A stretch of 64,000 nt of DNA from the NCBI RefSeq assembly GCF_022814725.1, contig NZ_CP093442.1, positions 558,001 to 622,000 on the forward strand. The letters are read 5' to 3'. This document shows, piece by piece, positions 36,719 through 45,356 of the stretch (position 1 is its first letter; every line of letters begins with the position of its first letter). The translations under genes were made by a program, and so were the position numbers. The stretch comes from Bdellovibrio reynosensis (lineage in GTDB: Bacteria; Bdellovibrionota; Bdellovibrionia; Bdellovibrionales; Bdellovibrionaceae). The notes below the pieces were generated by a model. That model did not search any database and was not told the DNA's origin. It saw nothing but the letters and a program-made list of their open reading frames with translations.

Positions 36719-37750
36719 CTACTGCCGCAAAGGACGACGAGACTTTGATGCTAGGATTTTTTTCATTAGGCCATCATCGTCTTCGTCGAAAACGTCGCCG
36801 ATAATTTCTTCGAATATACTTTCCATTGATACAAGTCCCACGACATCAAGGCGCTCGTAAATCACGGCCATGTGGGATTTATTTTCTTGCATCGCTAATA
36901 ATATTTTAAATAGCGGCTCAAAGCCTTTAAATTTTAAGATCGGTCGGATCAAGGCATTCCAGTCGGTGTTACCGTGACGAAGCATCGCTAAAAATTCTTT
37001 GGTGTTGATAAGACCAATGACTTCATTTTCGTCTAAGACCGGCAAGCGTGTGTGGCGAGAGCTAAGAATGAGATTTTCCACGTCGCTAACTGAATCCCCT
37101 TTGCGCACAAAAACGACTTCATTCCAAGGTAACATAATGTCTCTAGCGACTTTTTTATCGGCGCTGACAAGGTTTACTACATACTCTTTAGTTTGCGGTG
37201 GCAGATCTTCGACGTTGATTTCAGGAGTTTCAAATTTTTTAAGCTTTGAACCAAAGGAAAAGATGCGCACGAAAATATTCGTGGATTTTTCAAGCACAGT
37301 CACAAAAGGCGAAAGCAGGATTTCCCCGTAATATAGAAAATTCGCTGACATCATAGCGATGACCAGTGGATTTTTTAACGCCATTGTTTTCGGCACAAGT
37401 TCGCCAATGACAACGCTGAAGTAGGAAATCGGAACAACCACCATCATAATTGAAATAGCTTCCGCCGTGTTTTCACTGACAGCAAATCTTTCGATGATAT
37501 AGGGGCTTAAGGCTTCCTCAGCTCCGGCACCGCCCACAGCTGCGGCAATGGCACCGACAAAGGTTATGCCGATTTGAATCACAGATAGGGTGCGCTCTGG
37601 ATGCTCTTTTAATTTCAAAAGCATTTTAGCACTGCGAAGTTTTATTTGCCCTTTTAATTGCTGGCGATTGACCGTGACAAAAGCCATCTCCGCCCCGGAA
37701 AGAAGCATATTCACGAATAGACAAATAATGATGACTATAAGTTCAGCCAA
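36719..37750 (-). CDS. DUF21-CBS membrane protein (hemolysin C/CNNM-like), copy B
   Basis: A 343-residue inner-membrane protein: a DUF21/CNNM transmembrane domain (about 1-185; family sequence GAEMAFVTVNRQQL and VVIGELVPKTMAL) followed by a CBS pair (about 200-320) with RDIMLPWNEVVFV. Related proteins take part in Mg2+/Co2+ efflux or tolerance. The C-terminal CorC/HlyC domain found in about 430-residue relatives is absent. The start lies 11 bases after the stop of the paralogue at 37762, a clear tandem duplication and operon. Confidence 0.85.
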   Translation of the reverse strand: MAELIVIIICLFVNMLLSGAEMAFVTVNRQQLKGQIKLRSAKMLLKLKEHPERTLSVIQIGITFVGAIAAAVGGAGAEEALSPYIIERFAVSENTAEAISIMMVVVPISYFSVVIGELVPKTMALKNPLVIAMMSANFLYYGEILLSPFVTVLEKSTNIFVRIFSFGSKLKKFETPEINVEDLPPQTKEYVVNLVSADKKVARDIMLPWNEVVFVRKGDSVSDVENLILSSRHTRLPVLDENEVIGLINTKEFLAMLRHGNTDWNALIRPILKFKGFEPLFKILLAMQENKSHMAVIYERLDVVGLVSMESIFEEIIGDVFDEDDDGLMKKILASKSRRPLRQ

Positions 37751-37761
37751 AAATAAATCCT

Positions 37762-38823
37762 TTAGTTCCCGTGTTCATCGACGATATCGCCGACAAGTTC
37801 CTCTAAGACATCCTCTAATGTCACAATTCCCAGGCATTTTCTTGAAGGGAAATCTTGAACGATGGCAATATGCATTTTCTTTTCAGAAAATAGCTTCATC
37901 AACTTATCTTGGCGAATTTGAGGTTCTACATAAAGTGGTGGCTTAATGTTTTTAACGAACACATCATTACTCCACTGTTGAATGAAGCGGATGTCTTTCA
38001 TATTTAAAATACCGATAATGGAATTTAAATCATCCTGACAAATTGGAAAGCGCGTGTGACCACGGCTTAAAACGGTGTTTTTATTTTCTTCAAAGGATTT
38101 ATTCAAAGAAAGGTACTGCACCTTTTCTATTGGGATCATAATGTCGCGAGCCGTTTTATCTGCGAACTCGAAAGCTTTGTGAATGATTTGTGCTTCACTG
38201 TCGCTGATAACGCCGTCTTCTCTTGAATCCTGCATCACCAATTTTAATTCTTCTTCCGTCCAGGGTGCTTCTTTAAAGCCTGGATAACCCAAAGCTTTCA
38301 AAACTAAATTCGCCATGAAGGTGAAGGCCACGATCAAGGGTTTTGCAAGCTTGTAAAACCATTGCAGTGGCAATGCTACTTTTAATGTGATTTCTTCAGG
38401 CTCTTGAATGGCCATGCTTTTAGGAACAAGCTCGCCTAAGACCACGTGTAAAGTCGTTATGATTAAAAATGACGCTGCAAAAGAAAGAGTGTGGAAGGTT
38501 GCAGTATAAGAATCCCGCAACTGCGGCATTAATATTCCAAACAACTCATAAAAAGATTCTTCACCAATCCAACCTAAGGCAAGACTGACTAAAGTAATTC
38601 CAAGCTGAGTCGCTGAAAGGTAATCATCAAGATGATCTAAGCAGTGAAGAGCGCTGTTGGCTCCCTTCACATTTTTCGCAGCAAGTTCCCGTAAACGGGT
38701 GCTACGAACCTTAACGATAGCGAATTCTGCTGCGACGAAAAATGCGTTCAGCAAAACCAAAATCAAAGCGAGGATTATAAAAAAGGAAGTAAGATAGATA
38801 TTCGGGTAGGGGTCAGGGTCCAT
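37762..38823 (-). CDS. DUF21-CBS membrane protein (hemolysin C/CNNM-like), copy A
   Basis: A 353-residue paralogue of the downstream gene with the same order: DUF21 transmembrane domain (about 1-190; FFVAAEFAIVKVRSTRLREL, TQLGITLVSLALGWIGE, LGELVPKSMAI) and a CBS pair (about 210-345; RDIMIPIEKVQYL, HTRFPICQDDLNSIIG, LGIVTLEDVLEELVGDI). It ends right after the second CBS unit, with no C-terminal CorC/HlyC domain. Two different copies in one operon could form a heterodimer, since CBS pairs dimerise. A metal-transport role is family knowledge, not shown here. Confidence 0.87.
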   Translation of the reverse strand: MDPDPYPNIYLTSFFIILALILVLLNAFFVAAEFAIVKVRSTRLRELAAKNVKGANSALHCLDHLDDYLSATQLGITLVSLALGWIGEESFYELFGILMPQLRDSYTATFHTLSFAASFLIITTLHVVLGELVPKSMAIQEPEEITLKVALPLQWFYKLAKPLIVAFTFMANLVLKALGYPGFKEAPWTEEELKLVMQDSREDGVISDSEAQIIHKAFEFADKTARDIMIPIEKVQYLSLNKSFEENKNTVLSRGHTRFPICQDDLNSIIGILNMKDIRFIQQWSNDVFVKNIKPPLYVEPQIRQDKLMKLFSEKKMHIAIVQDFPSRKCLGIVTLEDVLEELVGDIVDEHGN

Positions 38824-38977
38824 ATAATCTTTTTATAGCAAGCTTTCGGCTGTAACTAAAGGAATGCGTATAATTGCTCCTAGTTTATGCATGCAGCGCG
38901 TTAGTCGTGAGGGCGTTTTATGTGTTGCCTCTCTGATACTTGCGCAACATAAGACTTCCAAACGCGGGGAGTCCTTA

Positions 38978-39559
38978 ATGAAATCATTGATCCTAATAAC
39001 AGTGTTTTTGTCATCTTCACTAGCAAGAGCTTCATGGGAGGAAGACTTTCAACTTCTAAAAGACTTCGCCGTTAGTTACGAAGCTTCAGGTACCATCTGC
39101 GAAGAAATCGCACGCCTTGATATGCAAGAAGAATATCCGTCGCCTCAATACTCTGTGATTAACGGAATCGCTTACGGTGACGAAGAAAGAGTGATTGGTG
39201 AATTAGACGTTGTGATCTTTGATAACAATCTTCAAGCCGTCATTAAAATCGCCGAAGTGAAATGCTGGAAAGATCCCAAAGCCGGCATTGAAAAAGCCCA
39301 CGAACAACGTGCGCGTTTTATTAAAGCCATTCGCACTGGAAAACCATTGCGTTTCTTTTCCACTTCTTCTGAAGAAGTCTTCCCGCAATCTCAATTTCAA
39401 AACGTAAAAGAATTTTTCTCAATCGCACAAAAGGGAACTAGCACCTTTGGGTTTGAAAGAGAACTTGAATACACATTGTTAGAGCTAAAGAATTATCGCT
39501 TCGAAATGATCAGATGTCAGAATCAAGGAAAATGCGCTCATCCATTTAAAAGAAAATAA
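38978..39559 (+). CDS. Exported PD-(D/E)XK nuclease-like protein
   Basis: The ATG at 38978 has GGGGAG seven bases upstream; an upstream in-frame extension is not convincing. The 192-residue product has a signal peptide (KSLILITVFLSSSLARAS). The mature part has the PD-(D/E)XK core order: a helix with Glu (ICEEIARLDMQEEY), a strand with GELDVV, and a strand with AEVKCW, followed by a helix that contains Gln-Arg (HEQRARFIKAI). The proposed residues are the helix Glu, Asp of ELD, and Glu and Lys of EVK. This is a fold-level inference from motif order. If correct, it is an exported DNase. The alternative is a chance match in an unknown exported protein. Confidence 0.6.
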   Translation: MKSLILITVFLSSSLARASWEEDFQLLKDFAVSYEASGTICEEIARLDMQEEYPSPQYSVINGIAYGDEERVIGELDVVIFDNNLQAVIKIAEVKCWKDPKAGIEKAHEQRARFIKAIRTGKPLRFFSTSSEEVFPQSQFQNVKEFFSIAQKGTSTFGFERELEYTLLELKNYRFEMIRCQNQGKCAHPFKRK

Positions 39560-39580
39560 GGGCCAGTTTTAATGGACTAA

Positions 39581-39615
39581 GAGGAAAGATGGACATTCCT
39601 TGTCCATCTTTCCTC
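39581..39615. terminator. 15-bp perfect hairpin between convergent genes
   Basis: GAGGAAAGATGGACA (39581-39595) pairs exactly with TGTCCATCTTTCCTC (39601-39615), five-base loop, between a plus-strand gene ending at 39559 and a minus-strand gene ending at 39638. No U-tract on either side, so termination would need the stem alone. It probably serves as a shared 3' end or transcript stabiliser. Confidence 0.55.
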
Positions 39616-39637
39616 TCTCGAGCGTTCCTAAGTAGCC

Positions 39638-40063
39638 TTAGATTGAACGCAAAATAAAATTAAAAGATCTCATCATTGAACTAAAAGCCTGGCGCTTATT
39701 GATAAAGCCCATGTATGTAAAGTGACGTACTAAAGGCAAATCCAATTCCTCTTCACTATGGCCAGTGTATATAACGACAGGTAAAGGGCGACGAATTTTG
39801 TGAGCTTTACGTTCACTCAAAAGACGATCCATCAATAATAAAGTGTCGCGACCGCCCATTTGTGGCATTTGCCAATCTAGAATCACCAAGTCAAATTGTC
39901 TGTTTACAAGAAGTGGAATCGCATCTTGACCATCAAAGGCCATTGTAACATCACACTTGTAGTGGTCGAGGATGTGCGACATTAGCTTTACAGAATCCAA
40001 GCTATCATCGATCACAAGAACTCGAGGCGTGTGCTGTTTTTCCAGCGACGTTTCGATCACCAT
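39638..40063 (-). CDS. Stand-alone response regulator receiver protein
   Basis: A single REC domain of 141 residues from the ATG at 40063, which has GGGAG upstream; a longer frame to 40102 lacks a ribosome site. Acidic pair in VLVIDDS, phospho-acceptor Asp in VILDWQMPQMGG, Thr in VVIYTGHS, and Lys in GFINKRQAF. There is no output domain, so it likely acts by protein contact (CheY/Spo0F-like) or as a phosphate sink. No kinase is adjacent; the hybrid kinase at 27943-31473 has its own receiver. Confidence 0.88.
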   Translation of the reverse strand: MVIETSLEKQHTPRVLVIDDSLDSVKLMSHILDHYKCDVTMAFDGQDAIPLLVNRQFDLVILDWQMPQMGGRDTLLLMDRLLSERKAHKIRRPLPVVIYTGHSEEELDLPLVRHFTYMGFINKRQAFSSMMRSFNFILRSI

Positions 40064-40180
40064 TGAAGTCTCCCTGTTGATTAAACTACCTGTCCATTTC
40101 AACTGATGTAGTTCAGAGAATCTTCTAAAAGCGCGTTAATGAACTGATTTTAATGAAAGGTCTGTTGTTATGCAGCAGAT

Positions 40181-40237
40181 CCCGCCGTCGCTAAAGCTAT
40201 GGCGGGCGAGCCCGCCTTTACTGTGAGGTAAGGGCGG
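40181..40237. repeat. Overlapping GC-rich hairpins between rny and the receiver gene
   Basis: Four blocks can pair in competing ways: CCCGCC (40181-40186) with GGCGGG (40201-40206); GGCGGGC (40201-40207) with GCCCGCC (40210-40216), two bases apart; and CCGCCTTTAC (40212-40221) with GTAAGGGCGG (40228-40237), nine pairs and one T-G. It lies 18 bases past the rny stop. It may be a terminator/attenuator or a dispersed intergenic palindrome. Confidence 0.55.
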
Positions 40238-40255
40238 AGGATATAGTAATAAGTC

Positions 40256-41839
40256 TTATGCGAGTTCTTTGCGGGTTTGTTCTGTTACAACAGTTTCGCG
40301 CACAACAACGACTTTGATTTGTCCTGGGTAATTACATTCTTCTTCGATACGAGCGGCGATCTTCTTGGAAAGATCTAGAGCTTGAGTGTCGTCTACTTTT
40401 CGTCCGTTCACTAGGACACGGCATTCGCGTCCACCACTAAGAACAAAACAATCCGTCACACCTGGGAAGCTTCGCGCGATATCTTGAAGTTCAGAAACCT
40501 TTTGATTGTAAGACTCGATCGTAGATCTGCGGGCACCAGGACGAGCTCCTGAAACCGCATCAGCTGCGATCACTAGGAAGGCGTGATCCGTTGAAGGTTG
40601 TTCATCAAAGTGATGGGCTTTAACCGCATGAACAACATCCGGTGCTTCACCGCGAGCCGCGATAAAGTCTGCACCAATCACAGCATGGCCGCCTTCAGCC
40701 ACGTGGTCCATGGATTTACCGATATCGTGAAGCATGCCCACGCGACGTGCTTTTTTGATATCAAGCTTAAGTTCGGCTGCCATCAAACCTGCAAGCCAAC
40801 CGACTTCTCCACAATGGAAGTATTGGTTTTGCGTGAATGAATAACGGTAACGAAGTGAACCCATCATCTGACGGATTTCAGAATTCAAACCTTCCAGTTT
40901 TAATTCCTTAGCTAAAGCATCACCATCGTGTTTGATGTTCTTGAAAAGTTCCTTCTTCTGATTTTCCGCAATTTTACGAATGAAATCAGGATTGATGTTT
41001 TTCTTTTCTTTAAAGATGCGTTCCAAGGTTCTGCGAGTCAGCTCTCGGCGAACCGGATCAAATCCCGCTACGCCCACCATGTCCATGCCTTCTTCAACGA
41101 TAATGTCGCAACCACAAGCCTCTTGAACGGCTTTAATGTTGTTCCCATTCGGGTCGCAGAAAAGTTTACGAATATGGGTGTCTGGGAAATTCACCGCACC
41201 GATACCACGCTCAGCGCAGTAAGGGCGGGCAAAACGATCGATAACCAAGCTTAAGATTTTCTTAGCGCGGTGTTCGGCATGTTCTTTTAAATCTTCTTCA
41301 GATTCTTGTAAGAAGCGGGCCGCACGACGGCGCTCTTCTTCTTCAAGCTTAGACTTCAGCTGATTTTTAAATTCTTCAGCAGAAGTTCCTAAACGATCCG
41401 TCAACTTTTGCACCAAATCCTTATTCAGATTTTTTTGTGCATCTTTGATTTTATTTAATTCAGCTTCCTGGCTTTTTAAACCTTGCTCTTGGGCTTTGAC
41501 TTCGCCTTCGCGCTCTTGCAGCTTTTTCTTTTCTTCTTGAACGATGGAATCGGCTTTTGATTTTTTCTCGTTGGCAAGCTCTTGCAGTTCTTCAATGCGA
41601 CCTTCGACCTTTAACATGTCAGGTTCAACTTTGGTCCACATCTCCATTTCAATTTCTTGAACACGTTCTTTTTCTTCCAGTGCTTTAAGCTCTAAAGCTT
41701 CTTTCATTTCACTGAGGATGTCTTGGGCCTCTTCACGGGCAAGTCGAACAGTGCGTTGATTCAAGAATTTGTGCAAGGCCAAGCCCAATCCGCCACCGGC
41801 GACAATACAAACTAAGGCTATAGCAATCATTGCAATCAT
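40256..41839 (-). CDS. rny: Ribonuclease Y
   Basis: Membrane-anchored endoribonuclease that starts mRNA decay. The 527-residue layout is textbook: an N-terminal membrane helix (residues 2-22), a long Glu/Lys coiled coil (about 30-190), a KH domain near 215-275 with GVAGFDPVRRELTRRTLERI, and an HD domain with MLHDIGKSMDHV as the metal site, followed by the C-terminal domain with YPGQIKVVVVRE. Length and order match the family. TAGGAG lies before the ATG. Structured sequence follows the stop. Confidence 0.95.
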   Translation of the reverse strand: MIAMIAIALVCIVAGGGLGLALHKFLNQRTVRLAREEAQDILSEMKEALELKALEEKERVQEIEMEMWTKVEPDMLKVEGRIEELQELANEKKSKADSIVQEEKKKLQEREGEVKAQEQGLKSQEAELNKIKDAQKNLNKDLVQKLTDRLGTSAEEFKNQLKSKLEEEERRRAARFLQESEEDLKEHAEHRAKKILSLVIDRFARPYCAERGIGAVNFPDTHIRKLFCDPNGNNIKAVQEACGCDIIVEEGMDMVGVAGFDPVRRELTRRTLERIFKEKKNINPDFIRKIAENQKKELFKNIKHDGDALAKELKLEGLNSEIRQMMGSLRYRYSFTQNQYFHCGEVGWLAGLMAAELKLDIKKARRVGMLHDIGKSMDHVAEGGHAVIGADFIAARGEAPDVVHAVKAHHFDEQPSTDHAFLVIAADAVSGARPGARRSTIESYNQKVSELQDIARSFPGVTDCFVLSGGRECRVLVNGRKVDDTQALDLSKKIAARIEEECNYPGQIKVVVVRETVVTEQTRKELA

Positions 41840-41968
41840 ACGGGTACTCCTAACCCTCTTAGTTTACTCTGTGAACGTGAATTGAAGCAATCAATCCCTA
41901 TACTGTGAGCTTCTCTTTACTTCTGGCGTTATGAATTGTAGCGTATCTGCTAACGCCTGGAGGCATTA

Positions 41969-42445
41969 ATGGCTCATATGCGCAGTCAGACAAAATGGTT
42001 AGGCCAAGACAGAGGGATCGCTTTTGAAGCGACTCTAAGAGGCCATAAGCTCGTTATGGACACAAGAGCAGAGGGCGGCGGGGATACAGGCCCTAGCCCA
42101 AAGGAACTCCTTTTGGCAAGCATCTGTGGATGCACGGCCATGGACGTGGTTTCGATCTTACAGAAAATGCGAGTGCACTTGGAATCCTGCGAAGTAAATA
42201 GCGAAACAGCAACCACCGCCGGATATCCGTCGATTTTTTCCGAAGTGAAATTACAGTACCTTATTAGCGGTGAGGGCATAAAGGCGGAACAAGTTATTAA
42301 AGCAGTCACCTTATCCATGACCAAATATTGCGGCGTCAGTGCGATGATAGTGAAAGCATCGCCAATGACCTACGAGATTGTTCTTAACGGAACCAAAGTA
42401 GGCGAGGGCAAAGCGGATTTCCAAGCCGCGGCTGAACACCCATGA
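41969..42445 (+). CDS. OsmC/Ohr-family protein
   Basis: A 158-residue OsmC-fold protein. Both cysteines of the thiol-peroxidase site are present: one in SICGCTAMDVV and one in TKYCGVSAMI, and GPSPKELLLAS is the usual lead-in. OsmC-type enzymes reduce organic hydroperoxides; the form without an obvious Ohr signature fits the YhfA-like branch, so the substrate is uncertain. GGAGG precedes the ATG. The stop overlaps the arfB start by four bases, so the two are translated together. Confidence 0.88.
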   Translation: MAHMRSQTKWLGQDRGIAFEATLRGHKLVMDTRAEGGGDTGPSPKELLLASICGCTAMDVVSILQKMRVHLESCEVNSETATTAGYPSIFSEVKLQYLISGEGIKAEQVIKAVTLSMTKYCGVSAMIVKASPMTYEIVLNGTKVGEGKADFQAAAEHP

Positions 42446-42846
42446 TTCATTTGCAAATTCCTTTTTCAGAAATGGAATTTACCTACGCTCGGTCCCGTGG
42501 TCCGGGCGGGCAGAACGTCAACCGCACTAATTCCGCTGCTATCCTTCGCTGGAACTTGTGGAATTCGCAAGTGGTCAGCGCTGAGCTAAAAGAAAAGTTG
42601 GCCATGAAACTGCACGGAAAACTTACGGAAGAAGGGGATCTAATCATTCGCAGCGACGTGCATCGCGATCAGGATCAAAACCGTTCTGAGTGCATCAAAA
42701 GACTTCATGAAACTTTAAGAAAAGCGCTTTTTGTACCGAAAAAACGAATTGCGACTAAGCCGACAAAAAGTTCCCAAAGAAAAAGGCTGGAAACCAAAAA
42801 AATCCATTCAGAAACCAAATCCCTAAGACAAAAAGTGCGAACCTAA
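42442..42846 (+). CDS. arfB: Alternative ribosome-rescue factor ArfB
   Basis: A 134-residue peptidyl-tRNA hydrolase of the YaeJ/ICT1 type that rescues ribosomes stalled without a stop codon. The catalytic GGQ is in RGPGGQNVNRTNSAAILRW near residue 20, and the basic C-terminal tail (KKRIATKPTKSSQRKR, then Lys/Arg-rich to the end) is the part that inserts in the mRNA channel. There is no codon-recognition domain. ATGA overlap with the OsmC gene. Confidence 0.94.
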   Translation: MIHLQIPFSEMEFTYARSRGPGGQNVNRTNSAAILRWNLWNSQVVSAELKEKLAMKLHGKLTEEGDLIIRSDVHRDQDQNRSECIKRLHETLRKALFVPKKRIATKPTKSSQRKRLETKKIHSETKSLRQKVRT

Positions 42847-42849
42847 ACC

Positions 42850-44094
42850 TTAAACTAAAGGTTCGCCCACATGATTGTCTTCCTGGGCCAAGACCGAGCC
42901 ACCTTCAATAGAATGAATTTTCTTTGAAAGATAAATAGCTACGAACGTAAAGATCACAGCAACATATCCCACCAGTTCATAGTTTTTCAAGCCACCCGTA
43001 GGTGTCGACGTCACGATCCAACCTGCAATATAGCTTGAAAGTGCGGCAGACAATTGTTGAACGCAGCTAACAATACTCATAAAGCTGCCTCGGTTGTGGG
43101 GCTGAGCTGTTCCTGAAACCAATGCCGTTGCAGGAATCATTCGTCCACCCGAGGACACAAAGAAAAACGCACAGATTCCAAGCGTAAACCACAGTGGTGA
43201 AGGTCCCAGGTGAGTGATCACCCAGTACGGCACGATGGTGATCAGTGCGCCCCAGATAAACACAGCATGTTTCCCAAAGCGGTCAGCAAGGCGGCCTACA
43301 AATGGAGAAGTGAAGATCGTACAAATACCACCGGCCATGTACATAAGCGGAAGTTGCGCTTCCGTAAGTCCAGCGTTAGCCACTAACGAAGGTGATAGGA
43401 ACGGAATGATGGCAAAGTGACCAAACATAACTGCAGCCATAAAGAACAAAGCACGGCGCTGATTTTGATTGTGCCAGATGCGAGTCAGAACAGTGTGAAT
43501 CGGTTCTTTTTCTCTTTTTTCAGCCAAGTGGACGCGCATCGGGGGGACGTAATACCAAATAACGCCACACAAAAATAGCGACACCAGTCCCAAGAATAAA
43601 AACGGCGAATGCCAGCCAAATTGATTAGCTAAAAACAAACTAAATGGCACTCCCAAAATGGATGCCATAGAGAATGAAGTCATCACCACACCCATAGCGC
43701 TGCCACGACGCTCATAGGAAATTGCATCACTGACAATCGAAAGAACTAACGAGCTTAAAACACCACCAAAGATACCCGTCAGACCGCGGGCAAAAAGAAG
43801 GAGTTCATAGGTTGGTGCCACCGCGCAGGCCAATGTTCCCAGCGAGAAGCCGATAAAAAAGAACAGCAAAGAAAGTTTGCGATCATATTTATCCATGAAA
43901 AAGGATGCTAGAAATCCGCTGATCCCCGCACTGAAGGTGTAAGATGACACAAGCAGTCCGAACTGATGGGGATTGATTGAAAACATCCTCATCAACTGCG
44001 GCCCTAATGGCATCATGATCATAAAATCAACGATCGAGCTGAACTGAATGGTAGCGAGAATGCCGAGAAGGATTTTTTCTTGTTTAGAAAACAC
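42850..44094 (-). CDS. MFS transporter, DHA1/AraJ-like
   Basis: A 414-residue major facilitator protein with about 12 transmembrane segments. N-terminal SSIVDFMIMMPLGPQLMRMF (typical of the DHA1 drug-efflux group) and the A motif FMDKYDRKLSLLF after TM2; a second A-like motif is in GRLADRFGKHAV. Substrate unknown; efflux of drugs or sugars is the usual role. It converges on arfB with a three-base gap and is divergent from the small membrane protein at 44147. Confidence 0.85.
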   Translation of the reverse strand: MFSKQEKILLGILATIQFSSIVDFMIMMPLGPQLMRMFSINPHQFGLLVSSYTFSAGISGFLASFFMDKYDRKLSLLFFFIGFSLGTLACAVAPTYELLLFARGLTGIFGGVLSSLVLSIVSDAISYERRGSAMGVVMTSFSMASILGVPFSLFLANQFGWHSPFLFLGLVSLFLCGVIWYYVPPMRVHLAEKREKEPIHTVLTRIWHNQNQRRALFFMAAVMFGHFAIIPFLSPSLVANAGLTEAQLPLMYMAGGICTIFTSPFVGRLADRFGKHAVFIWGALITIVPYWVITHLGPSPLWFTLGICAFFFVSSGGRMIPATALVSGTAQPHNRGSFMSIVSCVQQLSAALSSYIAGWIVTSTPTGGLKNYELVGYVAVIFTFVAIYLSKKIHSIEGGSVLAQEDNHVGEPLV

Positions 44095-44146
44095 TGTAAG
44101 GGTCCTTTTTGTTGACGACTCTTAAAGTACCCGATAATTCAAATCT

Positions 44147-44536
44147 ATGGCAACACTTTGGAAGTTTACGATCTTTGTTATTATTTTATGTGTTTCAATC
44201 CTCGCATTGTGGGGAGTCGCTGCGAACTACAGCATCATTTTCTCTAAGACTGTTATTGGGGAAATTACGGGGGTCGAAAGAATCGAAGTGCCTGTAGCTT
44301 TGGTTACACGCAGTGATTCTAACATCACTCCCAAAATGTTTTCATTTGCAGTGGGAATTCGCGATGAAAAGACGGGTGAAATCTACACCTCCTCAACTGA
44401 AGATCGTCAGTGGGCCGTAGCAAAAGCAGGGCAATGTGCGGAGGCAGTTTATCTTCCTTACCCGCCATGGGATTTTGAAAAGAAGGGAACCTTTCACGGT
44501 GCCCGCTTGATTCGACTTTTTGATTGTAAAAAGTAG
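44147..44536 (+). CDS. Small membrane-anchored protein of unknown function
   Basis: A 129-residue protein with one N-terminal membrane segment (about residues 7-28) followed by a soluble, probably periplasmic domain with strands (IGEITGVERIEVPVAL, MFSFAVGIRDEKTGEIY) and Cys near the C-terminus. No Shine-Dalgarno is evident before the ATG. I do not recognise a family. It leads a unit with the TauE and DUF1634 genes; the TauE start lies seven bases after its stop. Confidence 0.65.
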   Translation: MATLWKFTIFVIILCVSILALWGVAANYSIIFSKTVIGEITGVERIEVPVALVTRSDSNITPKMFSFAVGIRDEKTGEIYTSSTEDRQWAVAKAGQCAEAVYLPYPPWDFEKKGTFHGARLIRLFDCKK

Positions 44537-44543
44537 TTCAAGG

Positions 44544-45356
44544 ATGTTCGAAGTTCTTTTGTTAATCACTGCTGTGGGTGCCGGATTCCTTGGAGCTATT
44601 CTAGGTCTTGGTGGCGGCATCATCATAGTTCCTGTTCTAACCTTGGTGTATCAAGTCAATATTCGCTACGCGATCGCAGCAAGTCTCATTTCAATTGTTG
44701 CAACATCATCTGGAGCTGCGGCAGGCTACTTGAAGGATTCTTTAACGAACCTAAGACTTGCCGTACTCTTGGAAGTTGGCACAGTCACGGGTGCCATTGT
44801 TGGATTTTTAATTGCCTCTTTTATTCAGCCTCGATTGTTGTTTCTAATATTCGGTGCCTTTCTTTTGTTTTCGGCATTGATGATGTTAAGAAAACGCACC
44901 GATCATGTGGCTGTTGAAAATCACCCGTGGTCAGAGGCTCTAAAGCTTCATGGTTCTTATCCTGCAGAAAATGGCTGGCATCATTATAAAGTTCAGAATG
45001 TACCTTTCGGTCTATTTGCGATGTTTGGTGCAGGGATCTTGTCGGCGTTGTTAGGTATTGGCAGCGGGATTTTCAAAGTTCTTGCAATGGACGGAGCGAT
45101 GAAACTACCAATCAAAGTTTCTTCGGCGACATCCAACTTCATGATCGGTGTAACTGCCTCAGCCAGCGCTGGCGCTTACCTTTTGCGTGGTGATGTAAGG
45201 CCCGAGATCGCGGCACCCGTAGCCATCGGGATCATCGTTGGCTCCCTTTTCGGTGCTAGAGTTATGACTAAAATTCCATCACGCAAAATCAGACAGATTT
45301 TTGTGGTGGTGCTTTCAATCGTATCCATTCAAATGATTATCAAGGGGCTTTCATGA
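44544..45356 (+). CDS. TauE/SafE-family anion exporter
   Basis: I start at the ATG at 44544 (FEVLLLITAVGAGFLGAILG); the frame is open from a TTG at 44520, which overlaps the preceding gene. About 270 residues with roughly eight helices in two repeats: GLGGGIIIVPVL in the first half, AGILSALLGIGSGIFKVLAM in the second, the two glycine-rich motifs of TauE/SafE (DUF81) proteins. They export sulfite, sulfonates or organosulfur anions. An ATGA overlap with a DUF1634 gene supports the call, as these occur together. Confidence 0.88.
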   Translation: MFEVLLLITAVGAGFLGAILGLGGGIIIVPVLTLVYQVNIRYAIAASLISIVATSSGAAAGYLKDSLTNLRLAVLLEVGTVTGAIVGFLIASFIQPRLLFLIFGAFLLFSALMMLRKRTDHVAVENHPWSEALKLHGSYPAENGWHHYKVQNVPFGLFAMFGAGILSALLGIGSGIFKVLAMDGAMKLPIKVSSATSNFMIGVTASASAGAYLLRGDVRPEIAAPVAIGIIVGSLFGARVMTKIPSRKIRQIFVVVLSIVSIQMIIKGLS

